A stretch of 64,000 nt of DNA from assembly GCA_028694105.1 (NCBI GenBank), contig JAQUUC010000003.1, forward strand, positions 1 through 64,000. The letters run 5' to 3'. The stretch's first letter is position 1. The number at the start of each line of letters is the position of its first letter. Both the position numbers and the translations under genes were made by a program. This DNA comes from Hespellia sp. (GTDB taxonomy: Bacteria > Bacillota > Clostridia > Lachnospirales > Lachnospiraceae). The notes under the pieces are model-generated. The model worked only from the letters and a program-made list of their open reading frames with translations, did not search any database and was not told where the DNA came from. Shown here piece by piece: positions 7,601-16,610 of this stretch.

Positions 7601-10202
7601 GACGGCACCGACAGGTTATTATCAGCCAAATGGAAAATGGATCGTAACGGTAAGGAGTGGTGGAAGCTATACAATTACATGGGACGGCGATACTACAGGC
7701 AATAATGCAAGCAGCATTAGCGGAAGCCAAGGCAGTTATAAAATTCCGAACAAAAGTAGTGTTAGAGGAAATTACAGCTTCAAGAAAGTGAATTCAAAAG
7801 GAGTAGGACTTTCCGGAGCAGAATTCACGATGACATCAGAGGATGGAACAACAAAAGTTTACACATCAGGTTCAGATGGAACAGTTACAATATCTGGTTT
7901 GCTGGTCGGAACATATACAGTTACTGAGACGAAAGCACCAAGTGGTCTAATTGCATCGACAGATACATGGGTGATTGAAGTGACTTCGGATGGAACGACA
8001 ACTATGTATAAACAGGGGGATGAGACAAAGACCGAGGTTACACAGGTTGTTAACTATACTGAAAAAGAGCAGACATTAAGTACATTGACAAATGGAAAAA
8101 CCGCAAAAGTGGTCGACGAAGCAAACAGAGTTTTCCAGATTGATTTATCCGCAGCCGTAACTGGCGGAACAGAAGGAGAAGCCGCAACACCGATTAGCGC
8201 AGTATTGGTATTAGATGCAAGCGACTCATTGTCACTCGATACTTTTGGTAAGGTTCAAACGGCAGCTGAAGCTTTTATAACATCATTGAAAACGGCATCG
8301 CCTCAAAGTGAGGTGGCAATTGTTTGGTATCAAGGGTCAGAAGGTAGTACAAACTTGTCGATAACTAATAGTGAGTTCCGAACGATTGATAAGAATCAAA
8401 ATGTAACTTATCTGAACAATTTCATTAAGGACATGGACAAGGGCGGCGGAACACCAATGGGAGCTGCGCTGGAACGTGCAGATTCAATTTTAAGCGGTCG
8501 GCAAAATGAAAATAAGTACGTTCTACTATTTACAGATGGAATGCCGGGACATAACTCCTCTAAGGAAAGCTTTAACTGTAGGGTCGCAAATCATGCATAT
8601 AATTATGCGAAAACGATTAAAGAATATGCGGTTTTATATACCGTGGGATATGGATTGAGTGATGAAGATGAATTTACATGGAGTGTTGGACATACGGCTA
8701 CAAGTAATAATGCCAAGGACCATGGGAACCACGAGCTTACAACAAAAGCAACAAATTTCTTAGAAAATTATATTGCAACAAGGGCAAGTGGAGATAATAA
8801 ATATGCTTTAACAACTTCTGATTCAAATGAGTTAGAAAAACTGTTTAGGCAAATTGCAGAGCAAGCAGGATCACTTCATTCCCTTGCAGCGAAAAGTATT
8901 GTTGATGTGATTGATTCAAGATTTGAATTGACAGCAGCGAGCGAAGCGGCATTGAAGGCAAAATATGGCAACGATATTTCAATAGACAGAAATGCAAATG
9001 GAACAACAACGATTACATGGACTGGGGATTCTGCTATTGTTAAGAATCAGCAGGACGGTGGCTGGACAGCATCACTTCAGGTTAAGGCAAAAGAGGATTT
9101 CATCGGAGGAAATATGGTTCCGACCAATGGAGCCGGATCTGGTATTGTTGTAGATGATGAGACATTTAGAACATTCCCGAGTCCATCGGTTAATGTGAAA
9201 TTGCTCGAACCAAGTATAGGAGAGAAAGAAATTACGCTTTATAAAGGCGATACAATTGAATCCAGCGGGTTTGCAGAAGAGGTTTATAGGACCTTTAATG
9301 TAAAAGAATTGGATGGCACGACAACATTAAGTCCGGATAGTGCGTCAACAGTAGTTACTGGAATTAAGGGCTTGACAGCAGAGGATCTTACAGCTTTAAC
9401 AAATGGAACAACGATACGCAAAGATTATGCTTATCCGGGAACAACAGATGTTGTAGGACATTTTGAATATGCATTTGCTCCGGCAACGGATGAAAATGGT
9501 GATGTTCAGGGGAGAGTTCAAGATCATGGAGCCAACGAAGTAGGACATCATGTCGAACAATATCAGCTTGTAGTCAAATTTGTTCCGGACACAGTAGCAG
9601 ATAGAATAATAGATTTACCTGGAACAAATCAGCCAACCACCGAAGGTGGAACAGTTGTTACGTATACATCGGTAACAGGCGATTATTGGGTAAATGTATT
9701 AGCCAGATGGAACATCATTAAGCGAAGTGCAAGTAATCACGATAACTTATTAGGTGGCGCAGAGTTTGAACTGAAGTTGAACAACACAACAAAATACTAT
9801 GGTGTGTCCAGTGAGACGACAGGAGTGGTGAAGTGGTATACAGATGCAAATCACACAGCTGAAAATCTGATTGATTTATATAAGATGGAACCGGGAACCT
9901 ATACAATGGAAGAAACAAAAGCCCCGATGGGATATGTAGTGTATGAAGGAAACTGGACAGTAGTGATTGATGAGAATGGATTACTCACGAGCATAAAATC
10001 AGGAAATGATGATGTGTTGAAAGTGGATAGTTCTGATGGTGCAAATGCATATTACTATTTTGATAATACCGTATTGTATGAATTACCAAATTCCGGTGGT
10101 ATCGGTATTTACTGGTATATGATCGGCGGTGTACTGCTTATGTTAGCAGCGGCCCTGATTCTATATAGAAATAAGAAATACGAGGGGGTGCTGAAAAAAT
10201 AA
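4605..10202 (+). CDS. Giant VWA/CnaB tip adhesin with LPNSG sorting signal
   Basis: 1865 residues from ATG 4605, which has AGGAGG five bases upstream. Order: Sec signal peptide (1-30); Pro/Ala/Glu-rich linker (about 40-85, repeats of EEPA/QEPA); two related beta-rich modules, the second ending SFSTFTVTW (about 530); a central region with many Trp/Tyr/Asn (550-930); CnaB-like domains starting near 938 and 1055, each ending in an E-box-like TETAP or TETKAP; a von Willebrand A domain from about 1198 with MIDAS residues DASDS and TDG; another CnaB near 1702 (ETKAPMGY); and LPNSG near 1827, TM helix and basic tail. The layout matches tip adhesins of sortase pili that bind host ligands. Anchor LPNSG departs from LPXTG at position 4. 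Confidence 0.88.
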   Translation: MRSNRKRRLIALVLCMVLVLGGSVPSLLFDSFNADEISSGENAPEVQSETEEAQEPVAVEEPAAAEEPAVQEPAAVQEPAAETVVEELAAPYQDAVELKQDLYDAEGNVICTVTAKIPAETFAANTSEVTMEVKQTDTETADAVKALMEKSLAEDKVLGSYFLYNVEFKVNGEKTEPGKAIDLTFEQKDFQIGDVKKASAIYYNEANSIAGNTEAEIIGITQRNDKIEELQNAGQSLDTMDEDYDLSEFTLNEDGTAQKIQMDARRSTIYGCFLTEDKPADTAAGDTAADTGTTVPDTTVPDTAGDNIYTMDDQTDNTADSDIMTEEPTEEVITDSLTYEDNDVTVTVSANEKGIIPEGATLQVIPILPETQASVTTASTIAVPEKKEATTLSAAANQSAEAKVVTPASSASEYEKVKTQLEEKAENEDYDIAGFLAYDISFIDKDGNKVEPNGNVKVVIDYKQEAIPEGVNAEDDLDVTVMHFEENSAGNVKDVVDMVADDTKTAAVETTDSAQVKKAEFETDSFSTFTVTWKRFGNKYTIGIQYVNTNGDSIDGKTGNSDTLDPGDIITLSDPTYNVNIQNYAFDHAEIRPENQAVTITGARYYRNSSGNSKNRYQYTTATSPSAQSNWSTYDYGKAETIYMVYRPAYEFYDFNGNSLTNSSYQALLDAMIKNVETDPDVSIKNWTRSSKYVNLTKLTNESTSNWNWNSLSSLNLDLTDASQVWDGSRLNSAGRVNHNYNNYIDRYGSGAGDYHDTVSVYNNELLDSATWKKDDNANQSTSSMYRFRGEFTIPENMNPNEYSFTLDQVTPGNSIYINDDVYVFVYPKNVTLTNDNFMDYLAFWTGTANQSGTISFHGRIGTQVEQSTDSNVNKYSDYSKVTDGWKMAAVEDNAANAILNAYRQNGTKDFYVDVITDDYDGGGGMYRLKMETNLQKRYPVEFTKVDVIDMATPVAGAKFELDQVDSDGKATGVHYDTTSGSDGKVTVNVVAGIYHMTETAPTGYYQPNGKWIVTVRSGGSYTITWDGDTTGNNASSISGSQGSYKIPNKSSVRGNYSFKKVNSKGVGLSGAEFTMTSEDGTTKVYTSGSDGTVTISGLLVGTYTVTETKAPSGLIASTDTWVIEVTSDGTTTMYKQGDETKTEVTQVVNYTEKEQTLSTLTNGKTAKVVDEANRVFQIDLSAAVTGGTEGEAATPISAVLVLDASDSLSLDTFGKVQTAAEAFITSLKTASPQSEVAIVWYQGSEGSTNLSITNSEFRTIDKNQNVTYLNNFIKDMDKGGGTPMGAALERADSILSGRQNENKYVLLFTDGMPGHNSSKESFNCRVANHAYNYAKTIKEYAVLYTVGYGLSDEDEFTWSVGHTATSNNAKDHGNHELTTKATNFLENYIATRASGDNKYALTTSDSNELEKLFRQIAEQAGSLHSLAAKSIVDVIDSRFELTAASEAALKAKYGNDISIDRNANGTTTITWTGDSAIVKNQQDGGWTASLQVKAKEDFIGGNMVPTNGAGSGIVVDDETFRTFPSPSVNVKLLEPSIGEKEITLYKGDTIESSGFAEEVYRTFNVKELDGTTTLSPDSASTVVTGIKGLTAEDLTALTNGTTIRKDYAYPGTTDVVGHFEYAFAPATDENGDVQGRVQDHGANEVGHHVEQYQLVVKFVPDTVADRIIDLPGTNQPTTEGGTVVTYTSVTGDYWVNVLARWNIIKRSASNHDNLLGGAEFELKLNNTTKYYGVSSETTGVVKWYTDANHTAENLIDLYKMEPGTYTMEETKAPMGYVVYEGNWTVVIDENGLLTSIKSGNDDVLKVDSSDGANAYYYFDNTVLYELPNSGGIGIYWYMIGGVLLMLAAALILYRNKKYEGVLKK

Positions 10203-10305
10203 GATTATGAAAACAAATTTCAGTGGCCTCAAGTACCACAAAAGAGGTAGGAACAAGTAGTAAAAACTTTACACTAAAATTATGAAAAAGAAGAGGAGAT
10301 TAAAC

Positions 10306-11676
10306 ATGAGTAAAGTAAAGAAAATTTTAGCCTTAGTATTATCTATGGCAATGATTATGGGAATGAGTATTACATCATTCGCAGCAGATCCAGCAACAAA
10401 TGGAAAGATCACGATTAAAGGTTTGACGGCATCAGAACAAACAACCATTAAATTATATCAGGTTGTTTCATGGAGTCAGGCAGACAGTAACTGGGTGATA
10501 GCTGAGTGGGCAAAGGACCATGTAACAAAAAACACAGAAACGGGTGAATATACCTTTGACTGGGATGCATTAAAAACTGCAGCAGCAGGTCAGACACCAG
10601 TTAGAGAGAACGCAGTAACAGCTGCTACTGCAGAGTTTGATAATTTAGGTATTGGAGCATTTTTAATTATTGCAGCAGGAACTACAACAGAATATAGTGT
10701 TATGGGAACAACTACATATGGATATAACAGCGACAATCTGATGGTTCCAACAGATGTAGAGGTTGATGCGAAAGCTTCTAACTATACGGTAGTAAAGAAA
10801 TTTACAAATGATGCGGATAAGGAACGTGTTGTAAATCGTGGAGAGATTATTAGTTTCGATATTGACACAACATTCCCAAGTTATGATTCTGATACTGTAA
10901 ATCGAACATTTACAATTACAGATACGCCAACAGGTTTGAAGATTCAGACAATTACTGTAACTGTAGACGGAACACCAGTTGTACTTGACACTGACTATAA
11001 GTTGTTAGATAAAGATCAGGCAGATGCAACTCTGCCAGCTGCTGCAAATGCAGCTGTTACAGTTTCATTCGCTCAGAGCTATATTGGTAATACAAATGTG
11101 CATGCAGGATCAGCTGTTAAAGTAACCGTAACAGCAGAAGTGACAGGCGATGGATCTGAGGAAATTTCAAATACAGCAACAACAGACAAGGCTGATGAGC
11201 CTTCAAAAATTATTGTAGAGACTGGATCTATTACAATCAATAAAGTTGATGAGAATAATGATGTTTTGAAAGGTGCATTATTCAGCGTAGCAAATACTTC
11301 TGGTAAACTTCAGTTTGTTGAAGTTGAGACAGGTGTATACAGATTAGCTAATGCAGCAGAAATCGCTGATGATGGTGTTGAGAAAATCACAAATGTTGCA
11401 GCAACTAATGGATCAGTTGTTGTAAAAGGATTAGCAGAAGGAACATATAAAATTGTCGAGGAACAGGCTCCAGATGGCTATTCTATTGTAACAGTAGAGG
11501 ATCAGACAATTGGCAAAGGCCAGAACAAAAATGTAACAGTTAAAGTAACAGATACAAAGCTTTCTTCACTTCCATCAACTGGTGGTATTGGTACAACAAT
11601 CTTCACAATCGGTGGTTGTGCAATCATGATCATTGCAGCATTCCTTTACTTCAGAAGCCGCAAAAAAGAGCAGTAA
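10306..11676 (+). CDS. Major (backbone) pilin, SpaA-like, LPSTG-anchored
   Basis: 456 residues from ATG 10306, with AGGAG seven bases upstream; an ATG at 10282 lacks a site. Shows a signal peptide (MIMGMSITSFAA), an N-terminal domain, the lysine motif TVVKKFTND near residue 165 (candidate pilin-lysine used by sortase), an isopeptide-type beta domain, a C-terminal CnaB domain with E-box KIVEEQAPDGY, then LPSTGG, TM helix and RSRKKEQ. This is the standard architecture of backbone pilins polymerised by class C sortases. Two sortase genes follow directly. Intramolecular isopeptide bonds are inferred from the family, not shown. Confidence 0.9.
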   Translation: MSKVKKILALVLSMAMIMGMSITSFAADPATNGKITIKGLTASEQTTIKLYQVVSWSQADSNWVIAEWAKDHVTKNTETGEYTFDWDALKTAAAGQTPVRENAVTAATAEFDNLGIGAFLIIAAGTTTEYSVMGTTTYGYNSDNLMVPTDVEVDAKASNYTVVKKFTNDADKERVVNRGEIISFDIDTTFPSYDSDTVNRTFTITDTPTGLKIQTITVTVDGTPVVLDTDYKLLDKDQADATLPAAANAAVTVSFAQSYIGNTNVHAGSAVKVTVTAEVTGDGSEEISNTATTDKADEPSKIIVETGSITINKVDENNDVLKGALFSVANTSGKLQFVEVETGVYRLANAAEIADDGVEKITNVAATNGSVVVKGLAEGTYKIVEEQAPDGYSIVTVEDQTIGKGQNKNVTVKVTDTKLSSLPSTGGIGTTIFTIGGCAIMIIAAFLYFRSRKKEQ

Positions 11677-11704
11677 TTATAAATAACCAGAGTCAGTAGA
11701 CTCT

Positions 11705-11744
11705 TACATCTACGGCGAGGTCTTCGGACCTTGCCAAAGATGTA
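11705..11744 (+). other. Strong RNA hairpin between major pilin and sortases
   Basis: TACATCT/AGATGTA flank a nine-pair stem GGCGAGGTC-TTCG-GACCTTGCC with a UUCG tetraloop (one G-U pair). No T-run follows, so it is not a classic terminator. Placement just after the backbone pilin and before sortase genes suggests an attenuator or 3'-end stabiliser that keeps pilin mRNA in excess over sortase mRNA. Confidence 0.7.
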
Positions 11745-11770
11745 TAAATACAACAACAAGGAGAGCCCGG

Positions 11771-12649
11771 ATGAAAAAGAAGACAAATACATTGATTATC
11801 TGCATAGTGTTTTTAGCCGGTTTGTCCTTACTGCTGTATCCATTTGTAGCAAATCAGTGGAACAATTACAGACAGTCGAAGCTAATCAGTAATTACGAAG
11901 CTGTGGTAGCAGACAAAGAAGCCGCTGGTGAGATTGATTATGAGGCGGAGATGGAACAGGCAGTGGCATATAATGATGCGCTGCTTCCAAGCATTTTACC
12001 GGATTCTTTTGCAATTGCAGAAGCTTCCGAAGATGAGGATAAGCGGTACATGTCTTGTCTGAACATCGCTGATGATGGGATGATGGGAACGGTTGAGATA
12101 CCGAAGATCAACATTAAGCTTCCGATTTATCATACGACCGATGACAAGGTTCTGCAGCAGGCAGCCGGTCATCTGGAGGGAAGTTCACTTCCGGTCGGCG
12201 GCGAGAACACACACGCGGTCATTTCCGCACACAGAGGACTGCCGAGTGCATCACTTTTTACCGATCTGGATAAGTTAAAAAAGGGAGATCATTTTCTGAT
12301 TAAAGTATTGGATCAGACATTATGCTATGAGGTCGACAAGATTTCCGTTGTGGAGCCAAAGGAGACAGAGGCGCTTGCAGTGGAGGACGGACAGGATTTG
12401 GTTACATTACTTACCTGCACTCCTTACGGAGTGAATTCGCAGAGACTTCTGGTGCGCGGGCACAGAGTACCGTATGAGGAGACCGAGATGGCGGATGAGG
12501 AATCACCGCTGAACAATTTCAGTCTGCATACAAGTTATCTGTTCTGGGTTATTACAGGACTTGTGATTACCGGAGGATTTATATTCGTTTTATATAGACG
12601 CGATAAGAAAAGACGCGCGGCTGTGGCAGAGGAACCAAAGAAGGAGTAA
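11771..12649 (+). CDS. Class C sortase (first of two)
   Basis: 292 residues; ribosome binding site AGGAG seven bases upstream. Class C sortases are membrane transpeptidases that join pilins through an LPXTG threonine and a pilin lysine. Seen here: N-terminal TM helix (LIICIVFLAGLSLLLYPFVA), catalytic His in ISAHRG, Cys in LLTCTPYGVNS, Arg in LLVRGHR, and a second C-terminal TM helix (about 260-280) with a basic tail, the class C topology. The usual lid segment precedes the core (about residues 75-95), but I see no clear DPF/W lid motif. It follows the backbone pilin and the next sortase starts three bases after its stop. Confidence 0.92.
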   Translation: MKKKTNTLIICIVFLAGLSLLLYPFVANQWNNYRQSKLISNYEAVVADKEAAGEIDYEAEMEQAVAYNDALLPSILPDSFAIAEASEDEDKRYMSCLNIADDGMMGTVEIPKINIKLPIYHTTDDKVLQQAAGHLEGSSLPVGGENTHAVISAHRGLPSASLFTDLDKLKKGDHFLIKVLDQTLCYEVDKISVVEPKETEALAVEDGQDLVTLLTCTPYGVNSQRLLVRGHRVPYEETEMADEESPLNNFSLHTSYLFWVITGLVITGGFIFVLYRRDKKRRAAVAEEPKKE

Positions 12650-12651
12650 CT

Positions 12652-13557
12652 ATGAAGAAGAAGCTACCATCGATCCTGTTTGGTCTGATTTTTCTAATTG
12701 GCTTTGGAATTCTGATGTATCCGACGATTTCCAATCAGTGGAATACGTATCGGCAGAGCAAACTGATCAGTAATTATGAACAGGTTGTCAGCAAAATGGA
12801 GCCGGAGGATTTCACCCAGCAGTGGGATATGGCAAATGCATTTAACAGCACAATCACGCAGAACAATGTATATGCGGATGTGTTTGGAGCTTCCGAGGAG
12901 GATAAACTCACCGGAACGGAATACTGGAATGTCCTCAATATAGCAGGGGACGGAGTGATGGGATATCTGTCCATCCCGAAGATTCGTATTAAGATTGCGA
13001 TTTATCATGGGACAGGAGATGAGGTACTCCAGACCGGAATCGGTCATCTGAACGGAACGAAACTTCCGATCGGCGGAGAGAGTACACACAGTGTGCTTGC
13101 GGCACACAGAGGTCTTCCGAGTGCGAAGCTGTTCACGGACGTGGATCAGCTGGAGAAGGGAGATAAGTTTTACATTCATGTGCTGGATGAGGTGCTGGCT
13201 TATCAGGTCGACCAGATTCTCCCAATGGTGGAGAAAGATGATCATGCGACCCTGGAGGAGGCACTGAAGATAGAAGATGGGAAGGATGAGGTTACCTTAT
13301 TTACCTGTACACCGTATGGTGTGAATTCTCACCGGCTTCTTGTGAGGGGAACCAGAGTTCCTTATAACGGGGAGGAAGAAGAGAGTGATTCGGTAGGTAA
13401 TTCCATGTTGAAATCGATCCAGAATTACTACATGTTATATCTGATATTAGGATTGGCAGTTACACTATTAGTGATATTTATAATGAGGCATTTCTTTCAT
13501 AAGAAGGCAAAGCCGGGAACTGTAGAAGTGGGAAAGTCTGAGAAAGACGAGGAATAG
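12652..13557 (+). CDS. Class C sortase (second of two)
   Basis: 301 residues, paralogous to the preceding sortase throughout (shared YPxxxNQWNxYRQSKLISNYE start). AAGGAG overlaps the end of the previous gene. Catalytic His (LAAHRG), Cys (LFTCTPYGVNS) and Arg (LLVRGTR) are present, as are N- and C-terminal TM helices. Two class C sortases in one pilus locus usually divide backbone polymerisation and attachment of tip or accessory subunits; which does which cannot be told from sequence. It carries an insertion (MVEKDDHATLEE) before the active-site strand compared with its neighbour. Confidence 0.92.
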   Translation: MKKKLPSILFGLIFLIGFGILMYPTISNQWNTYRQSKLISNYEQVVSKMEPEDFTQQWDMANAFNSTITQNNVYADVFGASEEDKLTGTEYWNVLNIAGDGVMGYLSIPKIRIKIAIYHGTGDEVLQTGIGHLNGTKLPIGGESTHSVLAAHRGLPSAKLFTDVDQLEKGDKFYIHVLDEVLAYQVDQILPMVEKDDHATLEEALKIEDGKDEVTLFTCTPYGVNSHRLLVRGTRVPYNGEEEESDSVGNSMLKSIQNYYMLYLILGLAVTLLVIFIMRHFFHKKAKPGTVEVGKSEKDEE

Positions 13558-13579
13558 TTCTGAAGGGAGATACGATGCG

Positions 13580-14572
13580 ATGATGAAAAAGAGAGGAAGA
13601 ATAGGCAGTGCATTTATGCTTGCGGCGATACTTGCAATTTCAGTGGTTACTGTACCGAAGGTACAGGCTGCGACAGAAGTTGTCGATAAGGCTTGTTCGA
13701 TTGAATTCCAGATGGGTGGAGAATTTGAGGAGCTGAGCGATGGAACGGTGAGTGTTCCGGTAAAGCTGTATAAGGTTGCATCGATCAATGCATCCGGCAA
13801 CTATACGGCGGAAGGTGCATTTGCATCGATGGATTTTAGCTCTGTCAGTGATTCAACGACAGCAGAGGAGTGGCTTAAGATGGCGGAGTCTGCGGATGAA
13901 CTGGTAACAGCAGACATGACAGCTGACGCAGAGACAACGGTTACGAACGGAACCGGACAAATCGGGAATCTTGCAATCGGACTGTATCTGGTGAAGGCTG
14001 AGACTTCACAGTCACCATATTATAACTACAGTTTTACACCGTACCTCATTTCCCTGCCGGATAATCATTATGCTGCGACCGGAGATGATACTTGGATTTA
14101 TGATCTGACCGGAGAGAATGCGGTGGGATTGAAACCGGAGCAGGATGCGAGACTGAATGATCTGGAGATTACAAAGACCCTGACCACGCAGAACATTACG
14201 ATGGGCAGGCCTGCAACATTTGTGTTTGAGGCGGTCATTACAACCCTGAAGGGTGAGACGATGACGAAGAATGTGGCACTTACCTTTGATTCTGCCACGA
14301 CGAAGAAGCTGCTGATCAAAGACCTTCCGGCAGGCTCGACGGTTGTTGTGACTGAGGTTTACAGCGGTGCAAGCTACGAGGTTACAGGTGATTCTGAGCA
14401 GACGCAGGTGATTGATGCAGAGAACGTAGTTGGAGTTGCATTTACCAATGACCATGACGGAAAAGTGAATGGCGGATACGGTATCGTAAATAATTACAAA
14501 TATGACGGCGAAGGTGAATACGACCATACACAGTTAGAAGATAATTCAGAGCCGTCAGCGCAGTCACAGTAG
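13580..14572 (+). CDS. Secreted pilin-like protein without sorting signal
   Basis: About 330 residues (ATG 13580 or 13583; AGGGAG lies 10-13 bases upstream). A signal peptide ends near VPKVQA. The first half (30-175) has the SVPVKLYKVASI and GLYLVKAETSQSP pattern found in the N-terminal domains of pilins; the second half (about 190-310) is a transthyretin/FctA-like domain (LEITKTLTTQNITMGRP, LPAGSTVVVTEVYSG). Unlike the other pilins it ends in a hydrophilic acidic tail with no LPXTG and no TM helix. It may be a minor subunit held by the assembly or covalently joined by another route, or a released adhesin. Lies in the operon directly after the sortases. Confidence 0.75.
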   Translation: MMKKRGRIGSAFMLAAILAISVVTVPKVQAATEVVDKACSIEFQMGGEFEELSDGTVSVPVKLYKVASINASGNYTAEGAFASMDFSSVSDSTTAEEWLKMAESADELVTADMTADAETTVTNGTGQIGNLAIGLYLVKAETSQSPYYNYSFTPYLISLPDNHYAATGDDTWIYDLTGENAVGLKPEQDARLNDLEITKTLTTQNITMGRPATFVFEAVITTLKGETMTKNVALTFDSATTKKLLIKDLPAGSTVVVTEVYSGASYEVTGDSEQTQVIDAENVVGVAFTNDHDGKVNGGYGIVNNYKYDGEGEYDHTQLEDNSEPSAQSQ

Positions 14573-14587
14573 AGGAGGAGATGAGTG

Positions 14588-15091
14588 ATGATGAAACGAA
14601 TAAATAAAAAGACGATTCTCCTGTCAGGAGCGGCATTTGCTCTTACAGCATCTCTTTCCGTTGGAAGTGCATTTGCTTACTTTACCACTTATGCGAATTC
14701 CAAAGGAACGGTTCCGGTGAAGATGGGATTTACGGAGACGGTACCGCAGGAAAAGGTGGATCAGGACGGCAAGCATGTCACAATTAAGAATACCGGAAAG
14801 TATGACTGTTATGTCAGGGTCAAGGTATTTGCTGACATTGCAGTGACCTACCAGGGCGGAGCTGACTGGACGCAGGGAGACGGCGATTACTGGTATTACG
14901 GATCGATCCTTCCGGCAGGGGGAGAGACACCGGAGCTTTTGGTATCGTACAGTTATCCGGATACAGAGGTTGAAAACCCCACAGAAGAGTTTAACATTAT
15001 CGTAGTGCAGGAGTGTACTCCGGTTGTATATGATGATAATGGTGATCCGAAGCCGGACTGGAATCATGTTATTACGACGCAGCAAGACTAA
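14588..15091 (+). CDS. SipW-dependent secreted fibre-like protein 1
   Basis: About 167 residues (ATG 14588, nine bases after AGGAGG; ATG 14591 also possible). The N-terminus KKTILLSGAAFALTASLSVGSAFAYFTTYA is a SipW-type signal: a long hydrophobic stretch ending at a small-residue site right before an aromatic YF-T, as in TasA/camelysin substrates. The mature part is a beta-rich domain with KNTGKYDCYVRVKVFADIAV, matching the strand pattern of TasA-like proteins. No anchor. The cognate SipW peptidase is the last gene of the run. Likely role is an extracellular fibre or matrix component; substrate status is inferred. Confidence 0.75.
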   Translation: MMKRINKKTILLSGAAFALTASLSVGSAFAYFTTYANSKGTVPVKMGFTETVPQEKVDQDGKHVTIKNTGKYDCYVRVKVFADIAVTYQGGADWTQGDGDYWYYGSILPAGGETPELLVSYSYPDTEVENPTEEFNIIVVQECTPVVYDDNGDPKPDWNHVITTQQD

Positions 15092-15107
15092 GAAGGAGGG
15101 AGACGAC

Positions 15108-15845
15108 ATGAAAAAGAAATCATTTTTTTTAAAACCGGCCCTGCTTCTTGCAGCATCAGGATTGCTGCTGCTTGGAAGTACAGTCGGAAGCGCAAGAGCG
15201 GCGCTTACTTATTATAGTGACAGTTATAACGCTCAGATGAGTTTATCGAGTATTGGTGTTACGCTTCTTGAAAACGGGGAGGCGGTCAGCAAGCAGGATT
15301 ATAAGGATAATGGTGTTGTGAGTGTCGGAAAGGGTGCACTTCTCACAGATCTGCTTGGTGAGAAGGAGAACCTGATTCCGGGAAAGAAGTATAACGAGTC
15401 ACTCAGTGTTCAAAATAGCGGGAACATTGATACCTTTGTCCGGGTGATTGTGACGAAGAGCTGGCTGAATGCAGATGGAACGACCAATCAGGAACTGTCA
15501 CCATCGCTGATCGAGCTTCAGCTGACATCTGGCAGTGGCTGGCAGGAGGATACTACAGCGGCAACGCCGGAGAGGCAGGTGTTCTATTATCAGCCACTCC
15601 TTGCAGCAGGAGATAAGACACCGAACATTATGGATACGATTCGAATTGATAATTCGATTGCGGATGAGGTGAATGTGATTCGCGAAGGAAACACAATTAA
15701 ATATGAATACAAATATGATGGCTGTACATTTTCACTGGAAGCAGAAGTAAATGCGGTACAGACACATAATGCAAAGGATGCAATTAAGAGTGCATGGGGT
15801 GTTGATGTGAATGTGAATGCGGATGAAACGCGGATAAGCTTATAG
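15108..15845 (+). CDS. SipW-dependent secreted fibre-like protein 2
   Basis: 245 residues from ATG 15108, with AAGGAGG eight bases upstream; longer in-frame versions overlap the previous gene. The signal region ends GSTVGSARAALTYYSDSY, again a SipW/TasA-like junction with aromatic residues right after the cleavage site. The mature domain contains IPGKKYNESLSVQNSGNIDTFVRVIVTKSW, the N-x-G-N/x-xxVR strand typical of TasA-like folds. It is larger than its neighbour and not a recent copy. No sorting signal. Two such proteins plus SipW suggest a two-component fibre. Confidence 0.75.
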   Translation: MKKKSFFLKPALLLAASGLLLLGSTVGSARAALTYYSDSYNAQMSLSSIGVTLLENGEAVSKQDYKDNGVVSVGKGALLTDLLGEKENLIPGKKYNESLSVQNSGNIDTFVRVIVTKSWLNADGTTNQELSPSLIELQLTSGSGWQEDTTAATPERQVFYYQPLLAAGDKTPNIMDTIRIDNSIADEVNVIREGNTIKYEYKYDGCTFSLEAEVNAVQTHNAKDAIKSAWGVDVNVNADETRISL

Positions 15846-15861
15846 AAGGGGGTACAAAAGT

Positions 15862-16605
15862 ATGAGAAAGAAAATTTTGTGCCTTGCGTTAATCGCAGTT
15901 ATGGTGTTAGGCACATCAATGAATGTAGTGGCAAGAGATTTGCAGGGAAGTGATAACTGGCTTGTGAATTTTGATGGAAATGAACTGGATAGTAACTATA
16001 CATCCCAGAATGTTGCGGATGATTTGAAGGACTTTGCACCGGGTGACAATATTACGCTGAAGGTGAATGTGAAGAATTCATTTGCAGGAGATACGGACTG
16101 GTATATGACGAATGAGGTCATCCAGTCACTGGAGGATGCGAGTTCTGCATCGGGGGCGGCATATACGTACCGTCTGACTTATGTGGCACCGGATAACGCC
16201 GAGACGGTTCTCTATGACAGTGATACGGTCGGAGGCGAAGGCAGTACTCAGGCTGGGGAAGGTCTTCATCAGGCAACCGGTTCTCTGAAGGATTATATCT
16301 ACATGGGCAGACTGTCTCAGGGCAAGAGCGGCAGGGTACAGCTCTACATCGCATTAGACGGTGAGACCTCTGCGAATGACTATCAGGAAACGCTGGGAAA
16401 GATCCAGCTGAAATTTGCAGTGGAAAAGGTTGCAGCCGGAACGACAACGACTCAGAACCGGATCGTACAGAGTGTAGTGAAGACAGGTGATGATACAAGA
16501 CTGATGTTAATCAGTATTATCTTATTGATCAGTGGAATTGTTGTGTTGATTCTTGGTATCGTTACATGGAAGAGACAGAGAAAGCATCGTGAGGAAGGGG
16601 AGTAG
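15862..16605 (+). CDS. Surface protein with atypical VKTGDD anchor
   Basis: 247 residues. Signal peptide (residues 1-25, ending NVVARD), a beta-rich ectodomain including LKVNVKNSFAGDTDWYM and a predicted Ser/Gly-rich loop, then VVKTGDD followed by a 20-residue TM helix and KRQRKHREEGE. The tail has the layout of a sortase signal but with KTGDD instead of LPXTG, nearer to the NxKTG type of class B substrates. It may be an anchored base protein for the SipW-type fibre, or simply a membrane protein. Five bases separate it from the next gene. Confidence 0.7.
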   Translation: MRKKILCLALIAVMVLGTSMNVVARDLQGSDNWLVNFDGNELDSNYTSQNVADDLKDFAPGDNITLKVNVKNSFAGDTDWYMTNEVIQSLEDASSASGAAYTYRLTYVAPDNAETVLYDSDTVGGEGSTQAGEGLHQATGSLKDYIYMGRLSQGKSGRVQLYIALDGETSANDYQETLGKIQLKFAVEKVAAGTTTTQNRIVQSVVKTGDDTRLMLISIILLISGIVVLILGIVTWKRQRKHREEGE

Positions 16606-16610
16606 CAGAG

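Noticed and set aside
10203-10305. Possible terminator between adhesin and pilin genes
   Set aside because: Only a four-pair GTGG/CCAC stem is present, too weak, and there is no T-run.
14012-14527. Minus-strand frame opposite the pilin-like gene
   Set aside because: Antisense shadow with Ile/Arg/Cys-rich composition and no ribosome binding site.
16118-16498. Minus-strand frame opposite the VKTGDD protein
   Set aside because: Ser/Arg/Pro-rich antisense shadow; the sense gene has a signal peptide and TM helix.
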